Positions 1 through 11,842 are shown, counted from the first letter of the stretch. The stretch is DNA of 64,000 nucleotides from Stomoxys calcitrans (GCF_963082655.1 NC_081553.1:225031570-225095569), one strand, 5' to 3'. A program made the numbers and translations. Notes: generated from the sequence alone by a model not told the origin.

Positions 1-790
1 TCGAAAAAGGCTACTAAAGCTTACAGGTAGTACAAAAACTACCCTTTAATTTGGGGAAGGGTACTAAAACTACCCTTCCCTTTGGGAAATGGTGTTAAAA
101 CTACTCTTTCCTTTGGGAATTGGTGTTTAAACTACTCTTTCCTTTGATAACTATTCTTTCCGCTAATAAGGGGTACTAAAACTACCCTTTCCGTTGGTAA
201 AGTGTACTAAAGCTACCTTCTTCTTTGGTAAAGGGTACTAAAACTATTCTCTTCTTTGAGAAAGGCTACTAAAATTATGCTTTGCTTTGAGGAAGGGTAC
301 TAAAACTACCCTTTCCTTTGAGAATTGGTACTAAAATTATCATTTCCTTCCAGAAAGGGTACTGAAACTACCCTTTCCTTTGATAAATGGTACTAAAATT
401 ACCGTTCCCTTTGAGAAAGGGTACTAAAACTACCCTTTTCGTTTGTAAAGTGTACTAAAGCTACCTTCTCCTTTGGTAAAGGGTACTAAAACTAGCCTTT
501 TCTTTGGGAGAGGGTACTAAAACTTCCCCGTTCTTTGGAAAATGTACCCTTTCCTTTGAGAGAGTGTACTAAAACTATCATTTCCTTTGAGAAAGGGTAC
601 TAAAACTTTCCTTTACTTTGAGAAAGGGTACTAGAACTTCTTTTTCCTTTTAGAAAGGGTACTAAAACTACGCTTTCCTTTGAGTAAGGGTACTAAAACT
701 ACCCAGTTCCTTTGAGGAAGGGTACTAAAACTACCCTTTCCTTTGAGAAGTGGTACTAAAACTACCCTTTCCTTTGACAAAGGGTATAAA
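1..790. repeat. 31-bp minisatellite array, cut by the window edge
   Basis: About 25 diverged copies of a 31-bp unit run from base 1, so the array continues to the left. Spacing of the TACTAAAACT block is 31-32 bp (for example 660, 691, 723, 754). Each unit contains GGGTA, a 7-base spacer and TACCC, so single strands could form short hairpins. It ends near 790 in AT-rich unique DNA. Short frames across it are repeat translations, not genes. Confidence 0.93.
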
Positions 791-2780
791 AATATTTTTT
801 TGTTTACTTTATGCTTTTAAATGGCCAAATTATTTCCCACCATATCCCTTGTACAATGAACAAAACCTAAACAAACCGCAATCGGGTTTGTTTTTTTTTT
901 GCAAAACTTTTTTAGCTCACGCAATTCTTCATTGACATTTTTTTGTTTCCTTGTCACCGCAACACAGCCAACTGAAATCGGTGAAAAAAAGCAGCAGCGA
1001 AACAACATCACAAGAAAACACTTAAGCAACATGTTGGAATGTTGTTGCAACCACCAAGGCATTAACAACAGAGATGTTGTGGTTGCTCATCATTCTCACA
1101 CACAACCTTTGTGTGTCGGTCTTTCCATCTGTCCGTTGGTCTGTCTGTCCGTAGGGGGACTTTAAGGCATTTAGCTATTTTGTCTCTGGTATGCGACATC
1201 AGATGTTGCCAAGGCTAACTGTCTGTTCGTTAGTGCTGCTGCCTTTGATTTTGCGATATCTGGAAGCGTTTTTTTTTCCACCTCAGCTCAGCTCATCATC
1301 ATTATCGACAGCAGTAGACGCTGGCCTCAGTCGACTCTCAGCCATGGGGCCATTGCATGTTCTTAGACAACAAATTATGATTATGTTTAGATTTAATAGA
1401 TGTTATAAATTCGAGCAACTGCAAGCTGTAGATAGAAATTTATAACCATCGCATAGAGCGGCTCAAAATACCAGGAATGCTGGTGTCACATGGAGAGTCC
1501 CTAAGAAGAGGCTGCTGCTGCTGCTGCTGCTTCTGCTGCTAAGCATGCGTGAGCGTATATGTCACTGACTTTGGTAATAAACAAATGCAATGATTTGTTA
1601 TCATTTTCCATATAAACACTAAATAGCACAGCATGTAGGGAGGAGACAAGACGAACCTTAGATCTCCTGGCTTGCCCAGGCTAGATTTTGGTTTTAGGTG
1701 TCAGTCTTGCAGCCTGCTCTTTGTGTTGGGATTTCTTGTTTTTTTTTTTCTTCTCATGTCTCCCTCTGCTGGCATATTATTTAAACCATAATGGCAGGCA
1801 TACATTTGAAATGTCAGCTGAAATCATGGCAATATTTTACATATGGTGTTTTGCGCCACTTCTCCCCATCCAAGTGCCACAACTTGGACAAGGCGCAAAC
1901 AAAACACTCACAGTGACCAGTAATGAAAATCAAAAAGAAAGAGCAAAAAAAAAAACACACACACACACAAAAAACAACAACGAAAATAGCCCAAGATGCA
2001 TTAATGTCATGGTGTGGTGTGGTATGGTGTGATGTGGTGCAGCATGAATTCGTAGCCCCAACAGACAATTGGTTGGGGAAAAAATCTTCCCTGGCTCTTA
2101 GAGACTTTCATTGAGGCAGTCCGTAGCTCTCCATAATCCAGCATTACAGTGATTTTAGTTTCATTTTCGCACTCACACACACACACACCAACACACCATT
2201 AGCAACCAGCGGAGTTTTTAAGGAGACACACGCATGTGTACACCATACAAAATACCTTAAATTGCGTGTCACAAATGAATAACAACAGAAACCAAACTGA
2301 GCAAACTGCAAACAATAAAGAAAAAAACAACAACAACACAACGCAACATAAGAAAAGCAACAACAACAGAAAAAAAAAACAACTAGCAACGACTTAAGAA
2401 GCAAAAAACGTGCTACACACTGTGGCTGCTGCATTAATTTTCCGTGGTGTTGTTTTTTTTTGTCTTTTCTCATGCCTTCTTGTTGGCGGCATTCCACAGC
2501 CGCGCGCATTCACTGGCATGGTCACTGACTCATGGTGTTGGCAACAGTTTCACATGCTGCTCAACCCAGAAAGTTGAGAGACATTTTAAAGATTAATTGA
2601 ATTATCACGTATGTGCCTTAAATCTTTCGTTTCGACAAAATCGATATCATGTAACTTCCTACATCCCCCCCCCCTCCCCAAAAAAAATAAAACAGGAACA
2701 TTTGAATTGAGAACATCTATGAGGGGCATCTACCATGGGAATAATTTAATTGAAAATGTAGCGATTAGTCAAAGCAAACA
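791..2780. other. Non-coding AT-rich DNA with simple repeats
   Basis: No convincing gene is visible. The stretch holds homopolymer T and A runs, a CTG/CTT run near 1515-1540, CA runs near 1958-1970 and 2172-2188, and a GTGG-rich patch near 2010-2040. Frames of 60-120 codons here are low-complexity and lack family motifs. It looks like fly intergenic or intronic sequence. Confidence 0.6.
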
Positions 2781-2988
2781 AGTAAAAAAGCATTCAATTT
2801 GGCAGGGCCGAACTTTGAATGCACACCACCTCGGTTAGAAATATTAACCACATGCCGACAAAATCCGTTGAAAATGCACCATTTATTATCCAGTAGCAGC
2901 CATATGGTACCATCTAGGTCAAATCGGCCACGGAAGTCGATTATCTGACGCAGATCACTGTTCTAAAACTCAGCGGAATCCGTTAATA

Positions 2989-3190
2989 TTGGGTTGCCCA
3001 AAAAGTAATTGCGGATTTTTCATATAGTCGGCGTTTAAAAATTTTTTCACAGCTTGTGACTCTGTAATTGCATTCATTCTTCTGTCAGTTATCAGCTGTT
3101 ACTTTTAGCTTGCTTTAGAAAAAAAGTGTAAAAAAAGTATATTTGATTAAAGTTTGATTAAAATCCGCAATTACTTTTTGGGCAACCCAA
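2989..3190 (+). mobile_element. mariner-derived MITE copy 1
   Basis: Terminal inverted repeats begin TTGGGTTGCCCAAAAAGTAA and are flanked by TA. The interior matches the two ends of the mariner at 48348-49289, so it is an internally deleted, non-coding derivative. It lacks part of the 3' interior (the TTCATTCTAAG to TTTACTTTC segment) found in fuller 235-240 bp copies. Confidence 0.93.
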
Positions 3191-3310
3191 TAAATAAACC
3201 ATTTATGGGCGAAAATCCATAAATCGGGACATTGGTATACTTGACAGTTATATCCAAACATGACCCGATCATTACTTTATTTGGAAGGTGTGTGGGGGTC
3301 CAACACAACT

Positions 3311-3583
3311 CAAATGCAAAATTTGCCCATGAACATTCCCTTAAGGAACAGGGCCAAACTTCTCACATATCAATTAAGCTCAATGATAAGGGGTCTCCTT
3401 TTTATAGCCGATTCCGAAAGGCGTGCCGCAGTGCGACACCTCTTTGGAGAGAAGTTTTACATGACATAGTACCTCACAAATGTTGCCAGCATTAGAAGGG
3501 GAAAACCACCGGTGAAAATTTGTTATGATGGTCTCGGCAGGATTCATAGGCTGACATGCTAACCTCTGCTCTACGGTGGCCTC
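3311..3583 (-). mobile_element. tRNA-derived SINE, copy with damaged B box
   Basis: On the minus strand it starts GGCCACCGTAG and includes the A-box-like AGAGGTTAGCATGTC. It ends with the family tail GGGCAAATTTTGCATTTG. The B-box segment is partly deleted, leaving GATTCATAGGC next to the tRNA-like head, so Pol III promotion is probably lost. It lies inside the decayed mini-me-like region. Confidence 0.8.
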
Positions 3584-3950
3584 CATAAACACGACTCACC
3601 CAACTTAATTTCATCAAAATCGGGTAATATCTACAGAATTTATGGATGAAAGATTTTAGCTACGAAAATCGGTTTATATGGCAGCTATCTCAAAATATTT
3701 TTTGCTCTGAATCATATTCTGTGATGGCTCACATTGCCAAACTTTAACGAAATCGGATAATAAATGTGTCATTTAAAGGCCCAAGAACTTAATTCGGGAG
3801 ACCGGTATATATGGCAGCTAGATATAGCTGGAACATATTTGTCACGGATGTCGAAGAGCTAAAAAAAACTAACTGTACCAAATTTCGGCGATATCGGATA
3901 ATAAATGCGGCTTCTATGGGCTTTAGACCTTAAGTCCAAAAGATCGGTAT

Positions 3951-4724
3951 TTGCAAATTTGCCTATGAAAATTCCACTAAGGAGCTGGGGCAAACTTCTC
4001 ACATATCACTGAGTGCCGTCTGATTCAAATGTTAAGCTCAATAATAAGGGGCCTCTTTTTCATAGACGAGTCTGAACGGCGTACCGCAATGCGACACCTA
4101 TATGGGGAGAAGTTTTAACATGGCATAGTACCTCACAAATGTAGCCAGCAAATGCAAATTTGCCCATGAATATTCCACTAAGGAACTGGGGCAAACTTCT
4201 CACAAATCAATGAGTGCTGTCTGATTCAAATTTTAAGCTCAATGATAAGGGGCGTCCTTTTTATAGACGAGTCCGAACGGCGTGCCTCCTCTTTGGGGAG
4301 AAATTTTTATATGGCAAAGTACCTCACAAATGTCGCCAGCATTAGGATAACCACCGCAAAAAAAAAAAATTGCTTATGGTCGTGCCAGGATTCGAACTCA
4401 GGCGTTCACAGTCATATGCGGACATGCTAGCCTCTGCGAAGAAGTTTTTACATGGCAAAGTACCTCACAAATGTCGCCAGCATTATGAGGGGATAACCAC
4501 CGCTGAAAAAATGTCTGATGGTCCTACCAGGATTCGAACTCAGGCGTTCACCGTCATAGGCGGACATGCTAACCTCTGCGAAGAAGTTTCTACATGGCAA
4601 AGTACCTCACAAATGTCGCCAGCATAACCACCGCTGAAAAAATTTCTAATGGTCCTACCAGGATTCGAACCCAGGGGTTTACTGTCATAGGCGGGTATGC
4701 TAACCTCTGCGCTGCGGTGGCCTC
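3951..4724 (-). mobile_element. Compound SINE with triplicated tRNA-like head
   Basis: Two SINE bodies lie in tandem (from 3951 and about 4144). The second runs into three successive head modules, each with a GGATTCGAAC B-box complement (about 4388, 4529 and 4661) and an A-box complement (about 4425, 4566 and 4700). The outermost ends with the normal 5' end complement GCGGTGGCCTC at 4724. The head modules are 130-150 bp apart and each rejoins the body at GAAGAAGTTT..ACATGGCAAAGTACC. Tandem duplication after insertion is the simplest reading. Confidence 0.8.
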
Positions 4725-5560
4725 AAAGGCTATATCAAGACAATTTCCGATCTAGAATATATTCGATACATATGTCGAGGGTCCTAAAACAACTCACTTT
4801 GGCAAATTTCAGAAAAATCGGGTTATAAATGCGTCTTCTATGGGCCTTAGACCTTTAACCGGAAGATGGATCTTTGTGGAGGCTATATCAAGATAGTGTC
4901 CAATATAGAATACATTTGATACAGATGTCAAAGTTTCTAAAACCACTAACATTGCTAAATTTCATCGAAATCGGTTTAGAAATGGGGCTTCTATGGGCCC
5001 AAGTCCATAAATCGGAAGATCGACCTATATGGGGGCTATATCAAGATATTGTCTGATATAAACCATACTCAGTTCTGATATTGAGGATCCTTAGACATAT
5101 TGCGCCAAATTTCAAGGTTATCGAACTATAACTGCGGCTTCTATGGGTTTTAGACCTTAAATCGGGAAATCGGTTTATATGGGGACACATCAATACATAG
5201 TTCGATATAGCCCATCATCGAGCTTAATTTGCCTATGAACAAAAAAAGGATCTGTGCTCATTATCTTCATTTTTTAAGACTTTCTGGTGATTTCAATGCA
5301 CGCACGGATATCGAGGATCCTAAGACAACTCACTGTGCCGAATTTCAAGGAAATCGAGCAATAACTACGGATTCTATGGACTTTATATCAAAATATAGTC
5401 CGATATAACCCATCCTCGAACTTAACCTGCCTATGGACAAAAAAAAATGTTCTCATTATCTTAATTTTTAAAGACTGTCGGGTGATTTTAATGCACGCAC
5501 GGACGGACAGTTGAACGGACGGCCTATATTGGAGAGTATATATAGCTCTCTAGGTGGTCT

Positions 5561-6020
5561 GAAGTGTCAAATAATTTTGAGATAACTTCCAGTCGCTTAA
5601 CAAAAAAATTTAAGGGACTGGAACGACGATTCGACGACGACGGACGAGAGTTCTTAATCTGGTATCATAGGCGTCAGGAGCCTCTGCAACTGGTTGCTTC
5701 AGTTTGGGCCTAAATCTCAAAGAAAACTCAAAGCTCTGTTCAGTTGAGGTACTTTGGAGGCCATGCGACTAGATACCTCTAGTCTCGATCTCACATGGCC
5801 CAAAGCTGGCTGTCCACGTATATCGTGACAAACTGATCGAGCGCTACAGCATCGTGATCATCGCCACTATCTGTAGGACAAGAAATACCCCCACCTGAAA
5901 GACACAGCACCCGCCCAGAAGCCTATATGGTTGCTTGATTCCAAGGAATTCAATGAAGACTCTTGTCTTGACCTTCCCTTTCTAATCTAGACCCACCCGT
6001 GTATACAGAAAGTCTCGGAA
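5561..6020. other. Unassigned moderately GC-rich segment
   Basis: Less AT-rich than its surroundings and without a long open frame. A GACGACGACGGACGAGAG patch sits near 5620. It may be a fragment of another decayed transposon, but I recognise no protein motif. It ends near the sequence GAGCCGAATCTTATATACCC at about 6035, which matches the start of mini-me-like repeats. Confidence 0.35.
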
Positions 6021-6179
6021 AGAGCCAGGTATCTCGAGCCGAATCTTATATACCCTCCACCATGAATCGCATTTGTCAACTTCTTTGCAATGCATGTATT
6101 TTTGTGTAATGACAGACATTCCATCTGTATAAAATTACACTTCTTTCGCACTACACATGATTTTGTTCATCTGTTGGAA

Positions 6180-6236
6180 GTTGTATTGATGGCTTCGAAC
6201 GCTTTGTGTATCCAGGTTCGAATCCTGGCTGGGCTC
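6180..6236 (+). repeat. tRNA-like fragment with T-arm/B box
   Basis: TCCAGGTTCGAATCCTGG forms a perfect 5-bp T-arm stem around a TTCGAAT loop and matches the Pol III B box. No cloverleaf with a convincing anticodon arm is visible. I treat it as a tRNA-derived SINE or tRNA pseudogene fragment, not a working tRNA gene. Confidence 0.4.
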
Positions 6237-6283
6237 TGCCAAATTTTTCATTTTTCAAGTTTTTTGCATGTTTATTTAATTTT

Positions 6284-8054
6284 TATACCCTCCACCGAAG
6301 GATGGGGGTATTTTCATTTTGTCATTCCGTTTGCAACACATCGAAATATCCATTTCCGACCCTATAAAGTGAATCTTGATCAGAGTAAAAATCTAAGACG
6401 ATCTTGACATGTCCGCCCGTCTGTCCGTCAGTCTGTTGAAATCACGGTACATTCTTTAAAAATAGAGATATTGAGCTGAAACTTAGCACAGAGCTTTTTT
6501 TTGTCCATAAGCAGGTTAAGTTCGAAAATGAGCTATATCGGACTATATCTTGATATAGCCCCCATATAGACCGATCCGCCGATTTAGGGTCTTTGGCACA
6601 TAAAAGCCACATTTATTGTCCGATTTTGCTGAAATTTGGAACAGTGAGTTGTGTTAGGCCCTTCGACATCCTTCGTCAATTTGGTCCAGATCGGTCCAGA
6701 TTTCGATATAGCTGCCATATAGACCGATCCTCAGATTTTGGGTCTTAGGCCCATAAAAGCCACATTTATTATCCGATTTTTCTGAAATTTGGGACAGTGA
6801 GTTGTGTAAGGCTCCTCGACGTTCTTCATCAATTTGGTCTAGATCGGTTCAAATTTGGATATAGCTGTCATATAGACCGATCCTCCGATTTAGGATCTTA
6901 GGCCCATAAAAGCCACATTTACTATCCGATTTTGCTGAAATTTAGGACAGTGAGTTATGTTAAGCTCCTCGACATCCTTCGCCAATTTTGCCCAGATCGG
7001 TTCAAATTTGGATATAGCTACCATATAGACCGATCCTCAGATTTAGGGTCTCAGGCCCATAAAAGCCACATTTATTATCCGATTTTGCTGAAATTTGGGA
7101 CAGTGAGTTGTGTTAGGCTCTTTGACATTTTTCTGCAACTTGGCCCAAATCGGTACAGATTTGGATACAGCTACCATATAGACCGATCCTCAGATTTAGG
7201 GTCTTAGGCCCATAAAAGCCACATTTATTATCCGATTTTGCTGAAATTTGAGACAGTGAGTTATGTTAAGCTCCTCGACATCCTTCGTCAATTTTGCCCA
7301 GATCGGTTCAAATTTGGATATAGCTGCCATATAGACAGATCCTCCGATTTAGGATCTTAGGCCCATAAAAGCCACATTTATTATCCGATTTTGCTAAAAA
7401 TTGGGACAGTGAGTTGTGATAGGCCCTTCGACATCCTTTGTCAATTTGGCCCAGATCAGTCCAGATTTGGATATAGCTGCCATATAGACCGATCCTCCGA
7501 TTTAGTGTCTTAGGCCCCTAAAAACCACATTTATTATTCGAGTTTGCTGAAATTTGGGACTGTGAGTTGTCTTAGGCCCATCGACATCCTTCTTCAATTT
7601 AGCTCAGATCAGTCCAGATTTGGATATAGCTGCCTTATAGACCGATTTCTCGATTTGAGGTTTTGGGCCTATAAAAGGCGCATTTATTGTCCGATGTCGC
7701 CAAAATGTAAGACAGTGTGTTAAGCTAAGCCCCTTGACATAATTCTGCAATATGGCTCAGATCGATCCAGATTTGTATATAGCTACCATATAGACCGATC
7801 TCTCGGTTTTAGGTTTTGGGGGCCATAAAAGCCACATTTATCATCCGATTTTGCCGAAATTTGGGACAGTGAGTTGTGTTAGGCTCTTCGACATTTTTCT
7901 GCAACTTGGCCCAAATCGGTCCAGATTTGGATATAGCTTCCATAAAGACCGATCTCTCGATTTGAAGTCTTGGTCTATATGGCAGCGCATATACCCGAGG
8001 TGGTGGGTATCCAAAGTTCTGCCCGGCCGAACTTAACGCCTTTTTACTTGTTTA
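6284..8054 (+). mobile_element. Helentron/mini-me-like element with about ten 153-bp units
   Basis: The 5' end is TATACCCTCCACCGAAGG, followed by the mini-me-type core TTTCCGACCCTATAAAGT and a GTCC/GTCTGTCC tract (about 6355-6435). From about 6540 a tandem array of about ten units repeats with a period of 153 bp, marked by GACCGATCCTCCGATTTAGG at 6571, 6724, 6877, 7030 and 7183. The 3' end is the palindrome TTCTGCCCGGCCGAACTT, then TTTTTACTTGTTT. There is no transposase or helicase, so it is non-autonomous. Because 153 is divisible by 3, spurious 90-115 codon frames arise. Confidence 0.82.
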
Positions 8055-8215
8055 TTTTTATATGCAGGGGCACCACTATTGCGGTACATGGTATTATAAC
8101 TTTGTGCATTTGTTTGTTACACCCAGAAGGAAGAGAGCTTGGCCCATTGATCAGTAACCAATCGACTCAGAATCACGTCCTGATGCGATATAGCAATGTC
8201 CGTCTGCCCATGTTA

Positions 8216-8262
8216 ATTTACTTTCTTTTAAAAAATCCGCAATTACTTTTTGGGCAACCCAA
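8216..8262 (+). mobile_element. Solo 3' end of mariner MITE
   Basis: Only the last 47 bp remain: ATTTACTTTCTTTTAAAAAA followed by the complete 3' inverted repeat ending GGGCAACCCAA and a TA. The 5' part is absent. Confidence 0.9.
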
Positions 8263-9619
8263 TATATCGCCACCGCCCGTCTTTTGCCTTTCCTTACTGG
8301 TTTTTATTTTTTTTTAATTTTCGAAAATTTTTCTTTTTCATAAAATTTTTAAAATTTTCCTTTAATTACCTTGTCAAAACTTCCCTGGCCCTATCCTAAG
8401 AGCACAGTGTGAAATGCATTCGTCTTGCATCCCATCCCATCAACATCATCCATGGGGTAATAGCAAAAGCATTTTTATGTTCGTTTTTTTATTTCCATTC
8501 CTTTTTGATGGTTGCAGTTAAAGTGCAGCAGCTTATTTTTCGTTATTTTTTTTTTATGGCAGCCTCTTTTATTGGTTTGCTGTTTGCAACGAATGTCGTT
8601 TTCTCTGGTCTTTTTGAGTCTCTTAAGTGCTGCAAAAGTTTTCCTTGCTTGCACTGCATTGCAGTTTAGTTTCTCTTTGAAGTATGGGGGCTCTTTGCAG
8701 CAGCACAAAGGCCTTCTGGAATGTGGTTTGGTGAATTTTTCCCTTGCGTGCTAACATGGCTGTGGCTGTGTGTGTGTATGTGTTTGCAAGTGTAGAGTCC
8801 AATGGGGGGAATGTCTTTATGGTAGTGTGTTTATGTGTCTATCTAAATTGCTTTGTGTTTTGGTGTTTGCATTTTTGTACCGCTTTTACAACATGAAATT
8901 TTGTCGTAAAATTCAATTTTATTAAATGTTTTATTGTTTGCAAGACTTCTTAGAGCGACCCCACCATCAAAGGCAAGTCAAAGTGTTCTGTTTTCATTTT
9001 TAAAGTCTCCGCGTGTAGTTAAAAAATGTTAATAAATGTGCATAAAAGTGCAGGCAATGGTGTCACGGTTTAGGTACCAAGAACAAAACTAAAAAAAAAA
9101 TTATAACAACCATAAAGCCAAAGCGCAACGGCATGGGAAAGCATTTCGAGTTATAGGTATATATAATTAATAATAAATCAGCTCTTTAAGAAAATAAAAA
9201 AAAATATTTAAAAATCCTAAAAAAAGCTACACGCTACGAAAAAATTTCATTTCTCTTCTCCCAGTTTGCCTTACAGCCTTCTATAAGCCCATAAACCCTT
9301 TCTTTTGCCAACTTTTGTTTAATGACCCCATAAAATGCTTTTTCTTGAACCACTTTAAATTTGGCCGAGTCTATATTATCTCTGTTGATTTGTGGTTTTA
9401 TTGAGTTTAACGATCTCTTATTGGAATACCACAAAATCCATTAGCCAATTTGAATAATATTTGTAATGTTTCATCTTCTTTGGTTTTTTTTTCTGAGATA
9501 ATGAAGCCATTATAAATTAGTTGAAGTCCTAAACACACCCTAAAAATTAAGTTGGAATTTTTAATATCCATAATTCACCCCCTTATTATGTTGGGTATTT
9601 CTATGGTTTTGGTTAATTG

Positions 9620-9639
9620 AATCAAAAGACTTAAGACAC
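9620..9639 (-). repeat. Dispersed 20-bp motif, copy on minus strand
   Basis: AATCAAAAGACTTAAGACAC is the reverse complement of the window's GTGTCTTAAGTCTTTTGTTT motif with one mismatch. It lies in unique AT-rich DNA. Confidence 0.85.
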
Positions 9640-9990
9640 AAGCGTGAATTTTTTGTTTTCTTAAACATTTTGTGACATGGCTATAAATATTAAAACTCTG
9701 CTATCATTGAAATTAAAAAGAAAGTTTTTATAGCTGCAAGCCCACTTGTTGGCAGTAAATTTGAATTTATTTTCTATCACATGTGAGAAAAAAATTATTC
9801 GGGCTGGGCCGAATTTTGGATACTCACCACCTTAATCTACAGAAAACGATTTGACAAAATCCAGTAAAAATGTAACCATTTTTGAACCCGTCGAAGGTCT
9901 AACGCAGCTCAAAAATTGCAAATTTTGCCCATGACAAAATCCGGTAAAAATGCATCATTTATGAATCCGTCGAAGGTCTAACGCTGCTCA

Positions 9991-10304
9991 AAAATTGCAA
10001 ATTTTGCCCATGAACATTCCACTAAGGAACAGGAGCAAACTTCTCACATATCAATGAGTGTAGTCCGATTCAAGTTTAAGCTCAATGATAAGGGTCCTCC
10101 TTTTTATAGTCGAGTCCGAATGGCATGCCACAGTGTGACACCTCTTTGGAGAGAAGTTTTACAAGGCATAGTACCTCACATATGTTGCCAGCATTAGGAG
10201 GGGAAAAGCACCGCTGAAAATTTTTTCTGATGGTCTCGCCAGGATTCGAACCCAGGCGTTCAGCGTCATAGACGGACATGCTAACCTCTGCGCCAGGGTG
10301 GCCT
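9991..10304 (-). mobile_element. Full-length tRNA-derived SINE with target-site duplication
   Basis: On the minus strand the order is GGCCACCCTGGCGCAG, A box, B box GGGTTCGAATCCTGG, GCGGTGCTTTTCCCCTCC, CTATAAAAAGGAGG, and the tail GGGCAAAATTTGCAA. The flanks TCTAACGCTGCTCA (9977-9990) and TCTAACACAGCTCA (10305-10318) match at 12 of 14 bases and are the likely target-site duplication. The left flank and SINE tail also appear once more at about 9889-9931, a small local duplication. Confidence 0.88.
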
Positions 10305-10364
10305 TCTAACACAGCTCACTCTTCAAAATTTCAGCGACTTTAATATCCCGCCGTATCTGATGAG

Positions 10365-11835
10365 AATAATGAGAAGTTACTTGCATAACAGAGTACTGAT
10401 CTATAACTCTCAGGATGGAAGGAGTAAGTGTGAGGTCACATCAGGAGGGGCGCAAAGCTCCATACATGGACCGGATCTTTGGACCTCAAGTAAACTTTCT
10501 TTATAGGGATTCTTGAGCACTATCTAGCAAAGAAAAAATTGGAAATCGGATTGCCAGCGAAGATTTGGCAACCCCAACAAATTTTCGAAATACCGAGGTG
10601 ACCAAATTTAGGAACCTGCCAAAAGGCGCCCGGACAACCTAATGCCTTGAAATTTTGCACACGATCTCGCTAACACCTTAGCTCTAACCATTCCAAACCA
10701 GTTTTGTTTTTTTTTCAATTTTCTCAAACTGTATGGCAAGAAACACGAAAGGTGCAGAGCGTAAACTACGACAGGTAATGCTTAGGAAAATGGACTGGGT
10801 GGACTCCCACGACTTGCTATGCAGAAGACGGAAGACGGATGCTCCTAAAGAGAGAAAAATATTTCAATGGAAGTGGATATGCTCATAGAATCTAGGGTCT
10901 CGGAATACAATTGGCTACCTAGCTGACCTATCCAGAGCAAATCCGTTCAAGAGAATAACACCGTAACTCAGTCGACTGATGGCAAACATAAGTGGGCCTC
11001 CCCTGAGCAGACGCAGACTCTTAATGAAGACATGCAGTAGCTTCTCCCTCTCTACGGAAACAAAATATGGGGCCAGACAGCATGCCGAGTAAAATCCCTG
11101 TTCTCGATACAGGGGATGGCGGCTCTTAGGGTCATATTATCCTACCGGACAGGGGCGAAGCCTGTTGCCATTGTGATAGCGGATAGATAGGCTCCGATAG
11201 ACCAACAGGCCATGGAGTGCGCCAGGCTCTACACTGCAAGTTGCACCACAGGGTGAGAGAACAAGGCGAGAGAACAGGGCGAGAGAACAGGACGAGAGAA
11301 CAGGGCGAGAGAACAGGGCGAGAGAACAGGGCGAGAGAATAGGGCGAGAGAACAGGGCGAAATTCAACCGTATCAAACACGGGCCATACGAGAGGAGACT
11401 ATCGAGAGATGGCAACAAAGGTAGATGAATGAGAATCGGGCCAGGTGGACGCCTGGACGTCTTACACCCGATGTACGGATGTGGAGAAATAGGAAGCACG
11501 GCGACGTCAGATGTTGGCAGACCGTGGTAACTTCCGCAAACACCTGCATAGAATGAAAAAATGCTCTTCTGGCAAGTGCATTTCTGCGAATCTAGAGGTT
11601 GCAGACCATCTGGACACACACATTTTTCCACTGTGACCGCTGGGTCGAAAAACACTGGGAACTGGAAACAGCGATTGGCGTCGTTTCGCCTGGGACAGTA
11701 GTCCGGAGGACATTTGAAGGCGAGAAGAACTGGGATGCAGTGATTAGATACGCCGAATGAGTACTGTGCAGGAAGAAGATTCAACCTGGACAAAGCAACG
11801 TATAGCATGAATGCGCAGGTCTGAAGGTCATTTTT
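10365..11835 (+). pseudogene. R1/LOA-like non-LTR retrotransposon, RT to C-terminus, decayed
   Basis: Conceptual translation in shifting frames gives a reverse transcriptase tail. Around 10380-10500 the order is YLHNRVLIYN, then GGAQSS..HGPDLW, the counterpart of the usual GVPQGSILGPxLW loop. Around 10970-11160 come LSRLMANISGPPLSRRRL, LLYGN.IWG and ALRVILSYRTG. Around 11460-11760 come WRNRKHGDV, NFRKHLHRMKKCSSGKC, HTFFHCDRWVEKHWELETA and ENWDAVIRYAE-type residues, typical of the zinc-knuckle C-terminus of this group. Stops and frameshifts break it and the palm region is missing, so it is dead. A 13-bp minisatellite sits inside it. The clade name is from memory of family motifs. Confidence 0.8.
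11253..11356. repeat. 13-bp minisatellite inside the LINE remnant
   Basis: Eight contiguous copies of GCGAGAGAACAGG with one or two changes each. The period of 13 rotates the reading frame. The opposite strand gives a 259-codon frame at 11137-11916 whose LFSRPVLSPCSLA repeats are translations of this array, so I do not treat that frame as a gene. Confidence 0.95.
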
Positions 11836-11842
11836 AAAGCTT

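Larger units (their letters stand above)
2784..5560 (-). mobile_element. Decayed Helentron/mini-me-like element, interrupted
   Basis: The left edge carries ACAAGTAAAA followed by a degenerate copy of the GGCCGGGCCGAAC palindrome, which marks the 3' end of intact copies elsewhere in the window. Decayed 150-bp units (ATATGGCAGCTATAT, AAATCGG, CTTCTATGGGC) follow, and a GGACGGACAG run near 5500-5525 resembles the GTCY tract near the 5' end. It is interrupted by a mariner MITE (2989-3190) and by SINE copies (3311-3583, 3951-4724). The assignment rests on shared ends and units. Whether it is one element or several fragments is unclear. Confidence 0.6.
8055..9790. other. AT-rich unique DNA, no gene seen
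   Basis: Holds T-rich tracts, a short TG microsatellite at 8768-8785, a 3' remnant of the mariner MITE at 8216-8262, and one copy of the dispersed 20-bp motif at 9620-9639. Frames of 60-86 codons are low-complexity. Confidence 0.6.

Noticed and set aside
2392..2405. Further GACTTAAG matches (also near 8627 and 51410)
   Set aside because: They share only the CTTAAG core, not the 20-bp motif, and are expected by chance in AT-rich DNA.
4380..4700. Possible tRNA genes (B box GGATTCGAACCC on minus strand)
   Set aside because: The A and B boxes belong to SINE heads. No acceptor stem pairing or anticodon arm is convincing.
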